From Cudoniella acicularis (lineage: Eukaryota; Ascomycota; Leotiomycetes; Helotiales; Helotiaceae), in assembly GCA_013054445.1 (NCBI GenBank), contig JAAMPI010000592.1, positions 1 through 30,989 on the forward strand: a stretch of DNA of 30,989 bases, written 5' to 3'. Positions 10,977 to 21,396 of this stretch are shown in pieces. A program made the position numbers and the translations under genes. How positions within the stretch are numbered: position 1 is the stretch's first letter; the number at the start of each line of letters is the position of its first letter. The notes under the pieces are model-generated. The model saw nothing but the letters and a program-made list of their open reading frames with translations. It was not told the origin of the DNA and did not search any database.

Positions 10977-12000
10977 GGACCCTAATCAAGCTTTCGGTTT
11001 CATCCCAATGTATCAACAAGACCTCCCTCATCAAAAGAGAAAAAGATTCAGCATACGGGCGTTTGGGTTTTTTGCGCGTAAAGAAAGATTTGTTTTTAGC
11101 ATCGTATTTTGAGGGCTCTTTTTTGAAGCTGCTGGCGTTGGGGATTTCTTCCTTGTGCAAAAAAATGATACTACTGGAAGATAGTTCTAGGAAGGGGAGG
11201 GAATGAGGGAGGGCAGGGGAGGATATAAATACTTGGCTTGGTTGTGATTTTAGATGTGGTGGGATGCCTAGTTTCTGCTTGTTTTTTGCTTGTTCTCTTT
11301 CTTCCCGACCGAGAATGAAATGGAAAATAACCAAGAGCGTGGGGGGACAGATTGTATTACTGCTACCGCGTACTGAGATTCAGAATGCGGAATTGCGGAT
11401 GGAATGAAAAGATGAATGACATCGGATGATGGTGGGTAGATTATTATGGACCCTAGGTATACCAACCATATCTCATCATAGATGCAGTCAGGACTCCAGA
11501 ATTGAAATGCATTTATGAATGAATGGGTTTATGTGATTGCTGTGATGATAGTATTGAGTGATTTGTGAGTTGAGCAAGGTTGGTCTGTTAAGCTGTGATG
11601 AAGTATCGGTTGGCAAGTGTCGCTCAGCTACTCTATCCAGGTCTCTCTAACAAACCTAAGGATAAAACAGGTAAAGAGTTTACTGTATTTAGTCGATTCT
11701 TCTGTAGGTACAGTGGAGGTACATCTTCTTATGATCATATATATTCTTTTTATAGAACGTATTCTTCTATTTTTACGTTTAGTCTATCATCATTCATGCG
11801 CTTAGACCGATGTGTCTGCTTGTACAAGGAGTCTTAGCGAGAGCGCCTTCGAGTAGGAAATCCTCCGCTGTACTCGGAGAGGAAGCCTTAATAAAGACAT
11901 GAAAACTATTAATAAGAAATTATTTAGATATCTAAAATCAATTATATAAAAGAGCATTAAAGAATGTTTCAAGGAATAATTGTGCATAATCACTAGTCAG
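10977..12000. other. RPB1 3' region and AT-rich spacer
   Basis: The first few hundred bases are presumably RPB1 3' untranslated region. The rest is increasingly AT-rich without coding features or obvious repeats. Short open frames here have no protein-like character. Confidence 0.4.
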
Positions 12001-12312
12001 GGGGAGGTGAAATGCTACTGCCTTACAAGCCTGAGGTCAGAAGTCTGGTTCTTACAGGGTATTTTTAAGCGATTTTCAGGCTTCTAAAAACTAGACTTGT
12101 CGCGATCACTTTAAAGTTATAAAATAACTAAGAATAATTATAGTTTATGATATAAATAATCGCGAGTTTTAGAAGATAAAGATACTATTTATTAACTACC
12201 TTTTTAAAGTTTACGATTTTTGATTTTTGATTTACTTGTAAAATGCCCTATAAGAACCAGGCTTCTGACCTAAGGGTCGTTAGGCATGTAGGCTCGCTTA
12301 CCCTTTTGGGAG
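12001..12312. mobile_element. Fold-back MITE-like element with about 70-bp inverted arms
   Basis: The left arm (about 12001-12067) and right arm (about 12240-12312) are imperfect reverse complements. The best-matched block is GAGGTCAGAAG.CTGGTTCTTA on the left against TAAGAACCAG.CTTCTGACCT on the right, extending outward through TGCCTTA / TAGGCA-type matches and inward through CTTCTAAAA and TCGCGAT blocks. Several arm differences look like transitions, as repeat-induced point mutation would leave. The middle is very AT-rich and holds no coding frame, so this would be a non-autonomous element. I could not fix exact ends or a target-site duplication. Confidence 0.65.
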
Positions 12313-12359
12313 TTCCTAGGCGAAAGATTTGTCAGTTATCTGATTATTTTCATCACCCT

Positions 12360-12790
12360 TCCACACCCACTTCCATCCACCTTCCGTGCCGCTCACGGTA
12401 TTATGATTGCTCCGAGTCTCGGACCCCTTCGGACACCTGCTGCTTGGATTCTTCCCCGACTGGCTGGAAGACTTACCCAGGAAACCTGCGAGGGCCGCCA
12501 GACCCGCCGCCCGCCTTTTCGCTCAAGAAGACGGTTCGGGCCGCTGATCTGGAAGCTCGAGGGACCTTCTCTTCTCCACTGTCAGCTATCGATATCAACG
12601 GCATGTTGATGAACAGTTTCTCCTGAAGATAACGGGTAGTGAAAATATTGTACTTGGCCAGGTCCCGGAGATGCGTTTCGTTCATCAGGCACAGGATGCA
12701 CTGCGCTGCGCCATAAGACCCATGGGATTCCAGCTCCAAATCCCTGGAGGCACGCGCTGAAGACCCGATGTATTGGTCTCTCCAATTATT
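12360..12790 (-). pseudogene. GC-richer coding relic, unrecognised
   Basis: This block has clearly higher GC than the AT-rich DNA on its left. On the minus strand one frame reads SHGSYGAAQCILCLMNET, with a C-x2-C pair, and a neighbouring frame continues with PGPGQVQYFHYPLSSGETVH. Switching between two frames is what a frameshifted relic looks like. The C-x2-C pair and following aromatic stretch are loosely like degenerate zinc-finger regions in fungal repeated gene families, but this is only an impression. It may be nothing more than GC-rich spacer. Confidence 0.25.
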
Positions 12791-13190
12791 TATCTGCCGA
12801 TGTTAGCGGAGTCTCACGTTTCTGGACGCCTTTTGTTGTGCCCTCATGCAATATTCTGATTCTGGAGTAACTCCGTTGACGAACTACCCCGCCGCGAGGT
12901 TGCAGCGAAGCGTGTCAGCATTTTAAAAACATCTCATTCGTGGACTGCAGAGGGGTAATTATTGAAAAGCAATAATTTCCCAAGCTTGTTCATTATGCAG
13001 CAACAGGGCAAGCCATGGGTGAGCTCTCAAAAAGTTCTTACGAGATGCAGGCATGGGATGTAAGATTACAAAAGGTTGGTGCTTTCCCCTCTCAAATCAA
13101 CGATCAACCCTTTCTTCCAAAGGATTGACTTCTCCAATTCTTTGAATATATTCTCTCTGGGAACGTCGTTCAATCGCCGGCCTAATCAAA
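12791..13190. promoter_or_regulatory. Upstream region of the GMC oxidoreductase gene
   Basis: No gene is visible. The last 100 bases before the ATG are pyrimidine-rich (CTTCTCCAATTC, ATTCTCTCTGGG), typical of fungal core promoters and leaders. I found no clear TATA box. Confidence 0.35.
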
Positions 13191-15199
13191 ATGGAGAGAA
13201 TATGGCGTTTGACACTTTTGTCCCTCCTCTGCCTCGGGACAGCCGCAACCGTAGATACCACCACCAGTGCTAGCACATATGACTATATTGTTGTTGGCTC
13301 CGGCCCAGGCGGCGGCACCTTAGCAGCCAACCTTGCCAAAGCAGGGGAATCCGTTCTCCTCCTTGAAGCAGGTGCCGACGAAGGCGACAACCTCAACGAA
13401 GAAATTCCCGGTTGGTTCTTTTTGGCATATCAGGACCCGACTATGCGTTGGGACTTCTTCGTCAAATATCACTCCGATGAAGCAATTACTGCTCAGTTCG
13501 ACCATTTAGTTTGGAAAACTACCGATGGACAGTTCTATGTTGGCACGACCCCTCCGGCAGGAGCGGAACAGCTTGGGGTCTATTACCCTCGAGCAGGAAC
13601 TCTTGGAGGTTGCTCAACTCACAATGCCTTGTGTGCTGCGCTTCCTAGCAATAGCGATTGGGATTACGTTGCGGATATTACTAGTGATGATTCCTGGACG
13701 TAATTAACCTCCTCTGATCTTGATATAGAAGGGAAACTGACAATACTAGCGCGACAAACATGCGCCAGTATTTCATCAAGCTGGAGAACGACCACGTTGT
13801 TCCGGTAGGCACCCCCGGTCATGGATTTGACGGATTTCTCGATATCACCATAAATGGACCTCAATATGCGGAAAACCAGAGTCAAGCGGTCGAGGTTCTG
13901 GAGGCCACTGCACAAGTTTTGGGACAAGATCCTAGCAAGTTGATCGAAATTTTGACAACAAGCGACCTTAACAATGACGATCCAGATCGCGATCAGCAAG
14001 TTGGATTATTTGGCTTCCCAGCCCACAGAAATCTAGCAGGCCGACGAGTCAGTGCCCGAAATGCAGTCGTCAATGTGTGGAACGCCACCTATGCCAATGG
14101 CTCACAAATCTATCCCCTCACAGTGAGCTTGAACTCATTCGTCACGAAAGTTCTCTTCGATACAACCAAAACAGTTCCCAGAGCTACAGGTGTACAATAT
14201 CTCGTTGGCCAGAGCATGTACGGTGCCGACCCACGCTATAATGCAAGCAGCCAAGGAGTCACGAAGAAAGCTTATGCCCGCAAAGAGGTTATTGTCTCGG
14301 GTGGCACGTTTAATAGCCCACAACTCCTCATGCTATCCGGAATTGGGCCTAAAGCTCAACTCGAAAGTTTCGACATTCCTGTCATTGTCGATCTTCCTGG
14401 CGTCGGGAGTAACTTACAAGACAACACTGAGTTCGGTGTCGCTGCTACCTCAACCAAAGAGAACTTCACGTCTCTCGCTCCTACCTGCACTTATGGCGCA
14501 CCTGGCGATCCTTGCCTCGCTGCCTGGTACCAAGGTGAAGGGCCATACACACAAGGCCCTCTGGACGCCTTAATGTACAAAACGAGCGCCGCGGCTCTCA
14601 ATGAGCGCGATCTCTTCATGTTCGGCAACCCAGGTGGCCTCTACCAGGGCTACTGGCCCGGAGAAACCGTGAACGTCGTGCCCAGCGCCCCACCCAGCAC
14701 CATGGATTTCTCGATGGTGAAGATGCACCCTCAGAACCGCTTAGGGACGCTTGAGCTCACCTCCAACAACCCCCGCGACACACCAGCGATCAATTTCCGC
14801 TTTTTTGAGGGAGAGGGCGCGGATGCTGATCTCCAGGCTCTTGCCGAAGGTGTTGCTCTCGGGAGGAAGATCTTTGACTCCATGGCGGCGAACGGGAGCA
14901 ACTTGGCACCATGGGATGAGATCTTGCCGTGCAATGCAACTCGAGCCTGTAATGTCAAGGATGTGATCAATGCACAGGCATGGTCGCATCATGCTACCAG
15001 TTCATGCTCGATTGGTAGCGATAGTGATCCGTTGGCCGTGTTGGATTCGAGTTTTCGTGTCAGAGGCACGTTGGGACTCAGGGTTGTTGACGCGAGTGCG
15101 TTCCCAAGGACGCCGGGTGGATTCCCTGTGATTCCGACATTTATGTTGGGTGAGAAGGCTAGTGATGTGATTCTAGCTGATACCAATAACTGGTGTTGA
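13191..15199 (+). CDS. Secreted FAD-dependent GMC oxidoreductase, two exons
   Basis: Exons 13191-13699 and 13750-15199, joined across a 50-bp intron (GTAATT..CTAG, branch CTGAC), give 652 residues. The start is chosen because the first 19 or so residues (MERIWRLTLLSLLCLGTAA) form a signal peptide. Then come the FAD-binding GSGPGGG (G36, G38, G41), a LLLEAGADEG ribose-binding acid, the GMC signature YYPRAGTLGGCSTHNA, and the second signature GGTFNSPQLLMLSGIGP. The C-terminal catalytic segment reads AWSHHATSSCSIG (H583/H584), followed by FRVRGTLGLRVVDASAFPR. Several N-x-S/T sequons (NAT, NGS, NAS, NFT) agree with secretion. The family oxidises alcohols, sugars or choline-like substrates with FAD; aryl-alcohol oxidase, glucose oxidase and cellobiose dehydrogenase belong to it. 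Substrate cannot be told. The segment TPGGFPVIP near residue 625 lacks an evident His/Asn at the usual second catalytic position. Confidence 0.92.
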
Positions 15200-16013
15200 G
15201 TGAGGGGGTGGAACTTGGTGTTGCGTTGGTGGAAATCAGAAATATTCGGGGGTTAAAACAGTACCCACTTTTCGAGAAGAGATAATGGCAGCCAGTGGGA
15301 GGCAAATTGGACCTTCTGAGAGAGTAGTGTTTCCACTTCTTGGATGAAAGAAATACCATCAGTGTGGAATCATAAAGTTCGTCTCTGGCAACAATACATG
15401 CGTATGCTCAATACCCCGTTCTCTTTTTCTACTACTTTTTTCCCTGCGATCACTTTATTCCCCACTTCTCGTCGCATCCAGAAAGACCTACTAACCTTTC
15501 CATTGCAGCTCTTTCAATCCATCTCTTTACCTTGTGTCATACCATTTTTTATCGAAATTAAAGAAAGCAAACAACTTCTCATATTTCGCAGTTTATCTAG
15601 GTAGCTACAACCATCATTGCTACGCTGCCATGCATGCATTCCATACCACCAATTTTGTTTCTCGTCACCGCCGTTTGTATATGCAATACCACTATCTTCA
15701 TTCCCTAGATAATAAGGACGACATATGCATCCCGTCGTGACACCCATTATACACGGGTTTACCATTCGTTTTTTTTTTTCATTCATTCATTGCTCCAGCC
15801 CCCTCCACCCAATTAGCCACCATCAACACCTAAAGCACAAAAGCCGTTTTTAACCCCCCCTTCCCTCAACGCTAGTACTAAAAAAAGAAAAAACAAAAAA
15901 AGAAGATAAGCAAGCAACTAAGATATTTCCCCAACTCTAAACCCCACCCCAAATGCAACTCCAAACTCAAACTCAATTCCTTTTTTTCTTTCGCAAAGTA
16001 AAGCAGAAAGCAA
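15200..16013. other. Convergent 3' region between the GMC gene and the minus-strand secreted protein gene
   Basis: The two neighbouring genes point toward each other, so this is shared 3' untranslated region and spacer. It contains a T tract at about 15769-15779 and A/C-rich runs around 15880-15950. I saw no protein-like frame and no structured RNA. Confidence 0.4.
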
Positions 16014-17156
16014 TCAAGCAAGCTTCCGCTTCTTTGAAAGATGAGGGTGGTCGTAATTTTCTGCTAGGTAATACAGGTCGTCTGGGGATGGCGATTGTGA
16101 ATGGATCTCTCTTTCTCGCTCTCCCAATGCAACTGTGCCACCGGATTGCGAATTTTCCTGCGAAGATGAAGAGGAGCTCGAGGTCGACAGCGGTGGTGTG
16201 ATTTCTTGTTGGATAGCGAGAGTGGCGAGTGAGATATCTGGATCTGCTGTTGTTGGTAATTCTTTGTATGTGGTGGTTAGGTGGATAGAGAGAGGAGGTG
16301 ATGACGGTGAGTGAGAGTGAGAGTGATCGAAGCATTTGCAGTTTCCGTTTGTGGCGTGGAGGCAAGTCGTGTCCTATTTTTCGGGGAAAGAGGGGTTGAG
16401 TTAGCGGGGATATTCTCAACTTTGGGTTAGATTGGATGAAAGGGCCAAAAACCAAGAACCTTCCTTCAATGTGAAGAATCCCACTACTTCAGCAACCAAG
16501 TTGGCAAAGAAAAAAGAAAAAGGAACAGGAAAGACGGAACCCACCAAAACCGTACCAAACCGCATCAAAACACCCCCCAAAACCCTCTCCCCGACCTCCC
16601 CTCTCACTCCCAACTCAATCGTCGCCGCGTACTCCCTCCCTGAAATCATCATCCTCACCGTTTCCGTAATTTCCGTTAAGTGTAATTTGTGGCATTCACG
16701 CGCAAGACGGATGCCCCTGGGGTACCGGTCCAAAATCGTGTCTGAGAGGTCGGAAATTAGAGGGACGAGTTCGGGTGTTAATGCGGTGCAGACTTTTGGG
16801 GATAAAGAGAAGCTGAGCGGGATGTGGTGGGAGTGCGTGCTGGCCATGTTTAGGGTTCCGGAGGGGAAGGGGATTATTTCCCCGTGAGGTGGTTGTTGCG
16901 AGAGAGGCTTTTGGTGGAGGAGGATTTGGGAGAGGATGCGTGGGCGGTGGGTTCGTGGTGGTGAATTGGGTGAGGGTGAGGGGATGGGGAGCGGAGCGTA
17001 GTCTGCGTAGAGGGTTCGGAGGGTGAGGGTTTGGGAGCGTCCAGGGGTTGGTTGGGGGTAGGGTTTTGAGGTTGAGCTTGGGGCAGGGTGGGCGGTAACG
17101 GTGTTGGTTAGGAGGATGGCTAGGAGGGCGGTTGGGAGGGCGAGAAAGGCGTGCAT
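16014..17156 (-). CDS. Putative secreted protein of unknown function, two exons
   Basis: The ATG at 17156-17154 opens a typical signal peptide, MHAFLALPTALLAILLTNTV, ending before TAHPAPSS. An earlier open stretch lacks an ATG start. Exon 1 contains a Pro-rich part, then LSFSLSPKVCTALTPELVPL and DLSDTILDRYPRGIRLAREC. If unspliced, the frame stops at 16416 (246 residues). I favour splicing: on the minus strand GCTAACTC precedes AATAG at 16376-16374, and from 16373 a frame runs 119 residues to a TGA at 16016-16014. It reads DTTCLHATNGNCKCFDHSHS, then a Ser run written with many different Ser codons, and ends DDLYYLAENYDHP then KKRKLA. A donor GTAGTG at 16487 keeps phase (342 residues), but its exact position is uncertain. 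A different frame is also open across the second exon. No family recognised; a small secreted or wall-associated protein is one guess. Confidence 0.5.
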
Positions 17157-18404
17157 TTTGGTTTTGGTTTTGGGGTTGTAGATTGGGTAGGATTTTGAGT
17201 GGTGGTATCTAATATCCAATGAAGCAATGGAAGAGTGATTTTCGACTTTAAAATAGTATTGTGTGCTTGTGTCGATTTGATGTAAGGGTATCGAGACGGG
17301 CAAAACGTAGTAATTCGGATCGTAAATAAATGAGATAGAGATGGTGGCTTGATCGGATGAACGAATCTAAAATTTTCGATATACGATTCGAAATGCAGGA
17401 AACGAGAGTTTATTTGTCGAGTAAAACTTTTAAATGACGATATGTAATAGGAAATCGCAAAAACCACAAGCAATTCCTTTACTCCTTTCCTCTAAAACGA
17501 GATGAATTTGTCAAATGGGCAGAGAGATAGACAGAGTAGAAACAAAAACACCGCGAAAAAATAAAAATGAATATCGCGCAATGAAACGGGCGCAAGCCCA
17601 TCATATATACCTCACCGTGCCTCCATTTTTTGACGACACAAGATCTAGATCCCGAAGGATCTGCGTTCAATTGTTGGGTGAGCTTACGCGGTTAGCTAGG
17701 TGCTGTGTTGGTTTGATGTTTTGGATTGTCCTAGTTCGGGTCGACGAGGTTTGGTTATACGATGCAGGAAGGGAGGCTGAGGCCCATTCTGCCCGTTTTT
17801 GACGCGGGGATTGGGGATTGATTGGTGGTGATGGGCGGAATTGGGTCATTTGCATGGGGTGGTAAGCGCTGAAGGAGGGGGCGGAGAGGGGTGGTGTGCG
17901 AAGTTGCGAACTGTGGGAAGGATGAAGGTTCAGGGGGGTGAAACGGAAGCGACGCAAGCGAGTGAGATCTGGAAATATGGGGAGATGCGGTAATGCGATG
18001 CGTGCCAGCGTTTGGGTGGTTTTGTGTTTGAGGGTTTTTGATTGGTTGTTAATGGTCTAGAATTAGTATGATGTTGTGAGAGGAGAGTTTAGTGTTTCTT
18101 GAGGGTAAATGTTTATAGAAAATCTATTTTATTGGCAACTCAGGTTGTTTTCTAAATCACGCTTTAATTTTACTGTACGTACGGGGTTGCGGGGTCGTCT
18201 TCTCGTGTCGGCGCTGAAGCCTGGAGTACGAGGTTTAAGCGACAAGAAGAGATGAAAGCAGCTTGTAAATTAAATCTCTTTTCACTAGTAAACCAAACAG
18301 TTATTAACCGTTGTGAATAATCATATTTGGGAAGTACATTCTGCTGCAATTGGTACCAATTGATTGCGCAGTCTATTTCCATAAAACAATTTTCCAACAT
18401 CTAA
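17157..18404. other. Divergent intergenic region, no supported gene
   Basis: This lies upstream of the minus-strand secreted protein gene and upstream of the broken segment at 18.4 kb. On the plus strand 17780-18050 is strongly G-rich and could give G-rich transcripts or simple promoter composition. Open frames of 60-96 codons occur on both strands but none has a convincing start or protein character. Confidence 0.35.
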
Positions 18405-19165
18405 ATCTTCACCATTCATGTTTACCCCACCATAGGTGCAGTAGTGCAGCGTCTCGCTTCCAAAACCAAGAACGCGTCTGCAAGAACACCACCAACTACA
18501 CGCGTTCGCAAACTTCAATTGTCCCCAACACAGCATGAAAACGGGCTTCCAAAGAGAGTAGGTTGGTTGGAACTCTCCACTGAGGGTGTTGTGAAGTAAT
18601 TGACCGTGTGTTTAGCTTTGCGCACACAGAATCAGCTCTTAGCTACCTGCTTGAAACCACCGTCCCCACCCACCGATCCGCGGAACTCGAAAACGGAGGA
18701 GATAACTATGAAGACGTGTTTGCCTTGTTTGGAGGATGAGTTGGCGGGTTCGGTGCCGTCAATTGAGGGGTCTCAGGGCTTGTTGACGGCGATTCAAGAG
18801 CTTGTGGCTAATGTGGACCTTTTTCTCTTGTGGCAGATTAACCTCCCCTTTGGCACCTCCAGAAACGAAAACACTCTACGAACGATGACATCGATTTCGA
18901 ACCACCTCCGAAACGGTACTGCCTGGCGAGGAGGAATCCTACAATGTTCAATAAGTTACAGTTAAAGTCGGGAGAATCCACAAATCATTCTAGATCGCCC
19001 TTGTCAAATCATCGATCGGCACGAGCAGAGTATCCATCTCGAATTTCTTCGACGAGAAGGTATTCAAAAATGGGGCACACTGGGACCAAAGACCAAGAGA
19101 AATCATCGCTACTAGATTCCTTTTGGCCATGTCACATTCCGATATTGTATTCTGATCAAAGTTGA
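18405..19165 (+). pseudogene. Broken gene: coding-like segments in alternating frames, product unrecognised
   Basis: Four neighbouring segments read like one protein. A (about 18438-18592): QRLASKTKNASARTPPTTR, then LQLSPTQHENGLPKRVGWLE. B (18593-18733): EVIDRVFSFAHTESALSYLL, then GGDNYEDVFALFG. C (18735-18812): DELAGSVPSIEGSQGLLTAI. D (18863-19165): KRKHSTNDDIDFEPPPKRYC, then ARRNPTMFNKLQLKSG. C to D fits a 50-bp intron, 18813-18862, with GATTAAC before CTCCAG. A to B needs one added base near 18590, and B to C one removed base near 18733; A and C share a frame. Neither change has splice signals. So this is a pseudogene or carries two sequence errors. No start codon was found for A. The product has charged, low-complexity parts and basic clusters suggestive of a nuclear protein; I cannot name it. 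Confidence 0.45.
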
Positions 19166-19707
19166 TTTGTTTAATTTCTTCTCGTTGTTTTAGCGCTTGA
19201 TTAATGTACCTGATTTGTTTGGAACGAGTTTACTATTGATGCTTTTATATCTATCTACTTCACTTAATTGATTTATGTTTCTACTCCGTAGTACGCGTTG
19301 TTCAACCTATGATTGTTCCGTCACCTTATATATGGGTTTAAATATATTCTGAAATTTAAAACCATTGTTATACTTATCATAATCTTACCCAGATTTCGAG
19401 TAAATTTCCCCAGTTTCGAGTTCACATGCTTCACTGCAAAGATGACTTAGAGGACCTTGACCAAGGTTATACGCCGAACTTTAGCTGACGTCAACCTCGC
19501 TGCTTTTACCGGGCCACGACACCAATGCCTAGAATGAGAATCCCGATCCCATACGCTGCCGTGTTTTCAACAGAATTCTAAATACACTGCGCGTTCTTTC
19601 CGGTACCGCCTTGCCACCTTTGTTTGCGTTGTGCCTATTATCGCAACCGCCCCTCCTACTCGCAGCCCACGAGCCGCACGCTAGGCTAGCCACCGGAGCA
19701 GCTGAAA
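19166..19707. promoter_or_regulatory. Promoter region of the HET-domain gene
   Basis: The left half (19170-19390) is AT-rich spacer. The right half is more GC-rich. A perfect palindromic CRE-like octamer TGACGTCA lies at 19486-19493, about 215 bp before the ATG; in fungi such sites can bind ATF/CREB-type bZIP factors. This is a single motif match and its use is inference. Confidence 0.35.
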
Positions 19708-21396
19708 ATGCGCTTACTCAACACTACTACTTTCCTGCTCGAGGAGTTTATCGGTAGTAATATCCCTAAATATGCAATCCTTTCTCATCGCTGGGGAAGC
19801 CAGGAAATTACATTCCAAGACATCCAGAGAATCGATACCATGAGCAAAGCCCCAACAAAGTCCGAAGGCTGGTTTAAAATCAAAGGCTGCTGCAAGCAGG
19901 CCGTTTTGGCGGGGTACGGATGGACCTGGGTCGATTCATGCTGCATTGATAAGACGAGCAGTGCTGAGCTCTCAGAAGCGATCAATTCGATGTTCAATTG
20001 GTATCGAATGGCGGAGGTCTGTTATGCATATTTGTCGGATGTTTCCATTTTGAGGCCTGAGGATAATGATTCGACGAGTAATGAATTCCGGAACAGCAAA
20101 TGGTTTAGTAGGGGTTGGACTTTACAAGAACTCCTGGCCCCTGAGAATCTTGTGTTCTTCAATCGAGACTGGGCCCACATAGGTGACAGGAGACACTTGT
20201 GGTCTTTCGTTTCAGAGGCAACCGGAATCAAAGATGAGGTGGGATGGGAGAGGGCGAGTGTTGCGCAGAAAATGTCATGGGCTTCTAAAAGAGAAACGAC
20301 GAGAAGCGAGGATAGGGCATATAGTTTGATGGGTCTTTTTGGAGTGAACATGCCGCCACTTTATGGAGAGGGAGAAAACGCTTTTATCCGACTCCAGCTC
20401 GAGATTTTGAGGACATTCGATGATGAATCAATCTTCGCTTGGCGGGACGTTAAGACTGTCAGCGGAGGTATGCTTGCTCGCTCGCCTGATGCGTTTCAAC
20501 AGTCGGGCGACATCAGACGCTTTGACAATGGTGATTATGATAAGCCTCCATACTCGATGACGAACAAAGGATTGCGCATGGAGTTTCCCCTCTTGACAGC
20601 ACGGCACTTCCAAATGTCAATTGTCGATGCTGACGACATTTATTTGGCCCCTCTCCAGTGTAGTTTTGGCTACAATAATCCGATGATGGCTATACTGTTA
20701 AAACATATCAAAGGCAGTCAATTTAGGAGAATATCCCCTGGCGAGCTGATTTCTATGGCCGAAGAGAGCCTTCTAATAAGTCGATTAGAGCGAGACCCCG
20801 ACACCAGAAGAACTGTCCACGTCAAGCAAGGGGATGATTCTGACCCTTTTTTTCGGGCCCCACACACATGCCGGTTTTCGGTGGGGTCAAATGTGGCTTC
20901 GATGAATGAATTTGATGTGAAGGGGCGATATATATCAAAATCGGAGTATGGTGGGTTCGTTTTCGAAGCGCGCGATGAAGAAGCTTTCTACATTGGTTCT
21001 GTGCCCGGCGAGGAAGGTGTGACTGTGGCTCTTGAATTCACCGAAAGAGCCGATGATGACTCCCAAGCGTCTCTGGTGACCAATAGATTCATTGTGGTCT
21101 TCAATATCTATAATGCCCGCGCTCGATTAGGAATTCTCATACCTGAAGGAGACGAGACAATTCAGGAGCTCTTAGAGAAGCGGGTCAAACCTGGGGATTG
21201 GATGACAGATGGGCACCATCTTTTCCCGCCAAAGAACCTCCTCATGTCTGGTGTGGAAGTAACTAGCCGGCTGACCCGGGCTCTAGATGGGATCACTTAT
21301 GTGGCCGAAATCTCTTTCGAGGAGCCGGAGGCACTTCAGGACATTAGACAAATGTCAGAACTCCCCAATGATGAAGTGGAATCAAATCCGGAGTAA
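19708..21396 (+). CDS. HET-domain protein (heterokaryon incompatibility family)
   Basis: A single uninterrupted frame encodes 562 residues starting MRLLNTTTFLLEEFIG, the usual opening of this family. The HET domain is complete: YAILSHRWG (about 22-30), KGCCKQAVLAGYGWTWVDSC with CCIDK, the Tyr-rich YRMAEVCYAYLSDV, FSRGWTLQELLAP (133-145), and RSEDRAYSLMGLFGVNMPPL with YGEGENAF (199-226). In characterised cases HET domains trigger cell death when partner alleles differ (het-e, het-d, tol types); many genomic copies have no known role. The C-terminal 300 residues have no repeats, NACHT or transmembrane segment that I can see, so it is a HET-only architecture. The nearby NLR-like gene makes a role in non-self recognition plausible but unproven. 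Confidence 0.93.
   Translation: MRLLNTTTFLLEEFIGSNIPKYAILSHRWGSQEITFQDIQRIDTMSKAPTKSEGWFKIKGCCKQAVLAGYGWTWVDSCCIDKTSSAELSEAINSMFNWYRMAEVCYAYLSDVSILRPEDNDSTSNEFRNSKWFSRGWTLQELLAPENLVFFNRDWAHIGDRRHLWSFVSEATGIKDEVGWERASVAQKMSWASKRETTRSEDRAYSLMGLFGVNMPPLYGEGENAFIRLQLEILRTFDDESIFAWRDVKTVSGGMLARSPDAFQQSGDIRRFDNGDYDKPPYSMTNKGLRMEFPLLTARHFQMSIVDADDIYLAPLQCSFGYNNPMMAILLKHIKGSQFRRISPGELISMAEESLLISRLERDPDTRRTVHVKQGDDSDPFFRAPHTCRFSVGSNVASMNEFDVKGRYISKSEYGGFVFEARDEEAFYIGSVPGEEGVTVALEFTERADDDSQASLVTNRFIVVFNIYNARARLGILIPEGDETIQELLEKRVKPGDWMTDGHHLFPPKNLLMSGVEVTSRLTRALDGITYVAEISFEEPEALQDIRQMSELPNDEVESNPE

Noticed and set aside
17515..17957. Opposed open frames of 95 codons
   Set aside because: The minus-strand one starts at TTG and is Pro/Ser-rich from G-rich complementary DNA; the plus-strand one has no recognisable domain.
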